DNA from: Actinomycetota bacterium
GTDB lineage: Bacteria > Actinomycetota > Actinomycetes > S36-B12 > UBA5976
Direction: 5' to 3'
DNA: 15,194 nt
Assembly (NCBI GenBank): GCA_026392535.1
Contig: JAPLBX010000076.1
Coordinates: forward strand, 1-15,194
The translations under genes and the position numbers were made by a program. How positions within the stretch are numbered: position 1 is the first letter of the stretch; each line of letters opens with the position of its first letter. Of this stretch, positions 14,360 through 15,194 are shown one piece after another. The notes under the pieces are model-generated. The model was not told where the DNA came from and did not search any database. It was given only the letters and a program-made list of their open reading frames with translations.

Positions 14360-15194
14360 GCAAGTAGCTTTTGTGCCACAATCGCAAGTGAAGTAACTGT
14401 CGCCCAAATCATTTGGACTTTTCCGGTTCCAACTAAAACTGCAATTAGATCTTTGCCTTGGGCTTTATTCAATACTGCACGACCGGGCACATGCGCTGCT
14501 AGTGCTGCAACTGCGCCAAGACCACTCCAAAGCGGAAGCGAATCATTGCTTAACGCTAAAAATGCGATCAATAGATTTGTTGCAAAACCTACCCAGATAA
14601 GTGCGACGTATAAATATCTAGTTTTTGAGTCACCTAAGCGAACAGCAAGAGTTTTCTTGCCAACTTTTTCATCACTTGGAATATCGCGCAGGTTGTTTAC
14701 AACCAAAAGAGCACAAGCCAAAGCACCAGCTCCAACTGCGTATGCAATTGTGGCAATTGAGATGTGCTGGGCTTGAGCGTAAGTAGTAGCAATTACCGCC
14801 ACTAATCCAAACCAAACAAAAACAAATACTTCGCCAAATCCTGCATAGCCGTAAGGATTTTTGCCACCGGTGTAATACCAAGCTGAAATAACTGCGAGTG
14901 CACCGATTGGAACAAACCACCAGATCTGGGTAATCAAAGTCATAGTTAGGCCAGCAAGCGCTGCGACTAGAAATGAAATTAAGGCGGCGTTCTTTACTGA
15001 TTTTGCAGACGCTAGTCCTTGGCCAACTAACCGAACCGGACCAATTCGAGAATTGTCAGTACCGCGAATGCCGTCTGAGTAATCGTTGGCGTAATTAACT
15101 CCAACTTGAAGGGCAAGCGCAACAACCAACGCAAGTATTGCAATCAATGGGCTAAAGGAATCTTCCCAAAATGCTAGTGAGCTGCCAACTAGTA
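14356..15194 (-). CDS. menA: 1,4-dihydroxy-2-naphthoate polyprenyltransferase (5' partial)
   Basis: MenA prenylates 1,4-dihydroxy-2-naphthoate in the membrane to give demethylmenaquinone. The frame stays open to the right edge of the window, so the true N-terminus lies outside; the TTG at 15147 is internal. The UbiA-family prenyl-diphosphate motif is NYANDYSDGIRGTD, followed by GPVRLVGQGLAS, WYYTGGKNPYGYAGFGE and the second Asp-rich motif NNLRDIPSDEKVGKKTLAVR, all typical of actinobacterial MenA. Seven or so hydrophobic helices are visible. Its stop (14356-14358) overlaps the stop of the plus-strand gene by 4 bp. With the adjacent cytochrome c maturation genes it marks a respiratory neighbourhood. 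Confidence 0.95.
   Translation of the reverse strand, partial: LVGSSLAFWEDSFSPLIAILALVVALALQVGVNYANDYSDGIRGTDNSRIGPVRLVGQGLASAKSVKNAALISFLVAALAGLTMTLITQIWWFVPIGALAVISAWYYTGGKNPYGYAGFGEVFVFVWFGLVAVIATTYAQAQHISIATIAYAVGAGALACALLVVNNLRDIPSDEKVGKKTLAVRLGDSKTRYLYVALIWVGFATNLLIAFLALSNDSLPLWSGLGAVAALAAHVPGRAVLNKAQGKDLIAVLVGTGKVQMIWATVTSLAIVAQKLLA

Noticed and set aside
14453..14776. 107-codon plus-strand frame inside menA
   Set aside because: It is a shadow of the conserved MenA coding region on the other strand.
1..15194. tRNA genes, CRISPR arrays, insertion sequences, prophage genes
   Set aside because: No cloverleaf-like segments, regularly spaced repeats, transposase or integrase frames were seen; the excisionase-like HTH protein is a conserved chromosomal gene.

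Overview
The window looks like chromosome from a compact, low-GC actinobacterium. Base composition is in the mid-40s % GC by eye, spacers are short, and several neighbouring genes overlap. The gene content and order (proC, an excisionase-type HTH protein, a tiny bS22-like basic peptide, an acyltransferase, a glutaredoxin/HAD protein, hemD, a phosphoglycerate-mutase-like protein, resA, ccdA, resB, ccsA, menA) follow the conserved actinobacterial segment known from Mycobacterium (roughly Rv0500 to Rv0534c). Low GC together with this synteny suggests the freshwater acI / Nanopelagicales group. That placement is inference.

Layout. Positions 1-892 hold the C-terminal AAA+ module of ClpC, cut by the window edge. 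A bidirectional terminator hairpin follows. Next on the minus strand come a small membrane-anchored protein gene that appears broken by an internal deletion/frameshift (922-1421) and radA (1486-2865). Divergent from radA is a gene joining a sigma-region-4-like segment, a ZAS zinc motif and a C-terminal membrane helix (2905-3663). A convergent, conserved Cys-rich protein of unknown function lies at 3755-4555. From 4635 to 14359 all genes lie on the plus strand: proC, a 68-aa HTH protein, a 30-aa bS22-like ribosomal peptide, a PlsC-type acyltransferase, a glutaredoxin-HAD fusion, a split hemD, a histidine phosphatase, the four-gene system II cytochrome c maturation cluster (resA-like, ccdA, resB, ccsA) and a PLDc_N-type membrane protein. 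menA runs in from the right edge on the minus strand and shares its stop bases with the PLDc_N gene.

How the genes work together. The right half is respiratory. ResA/CcdA supply reductant for apocytochrome c thiols, ResB/CcsA move and attach heme, and MenA makes the menaquinone precursor. The heme-synthesis block that normally sits within this synteny is nearly gone: hemA, hemC, hemB and hemL are absent from their expected places. The remaining hemD is split by a deletion-type frameshift into a methyltransferase-like half and an intact-looking uroporphyrinogen-III synthase half, joined by a TAATG stop/start. The window therefore shows heme use kept and local heme synthesis eroded, in line with the heme auxotrophy reported for acI actinobacteria.

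The most notable points are this heme contrast, two genes carrying the same unusual lesion (family-like sequence missing in the middle plus a frame change), the sigma4-ZAS-membrane protein, the glutaredoxin-HAD fusion, and the conserved 10-cysteine protein beside proC. I see no tRNA, rRNA, CRISPR array, insertion sequence or phage gene.
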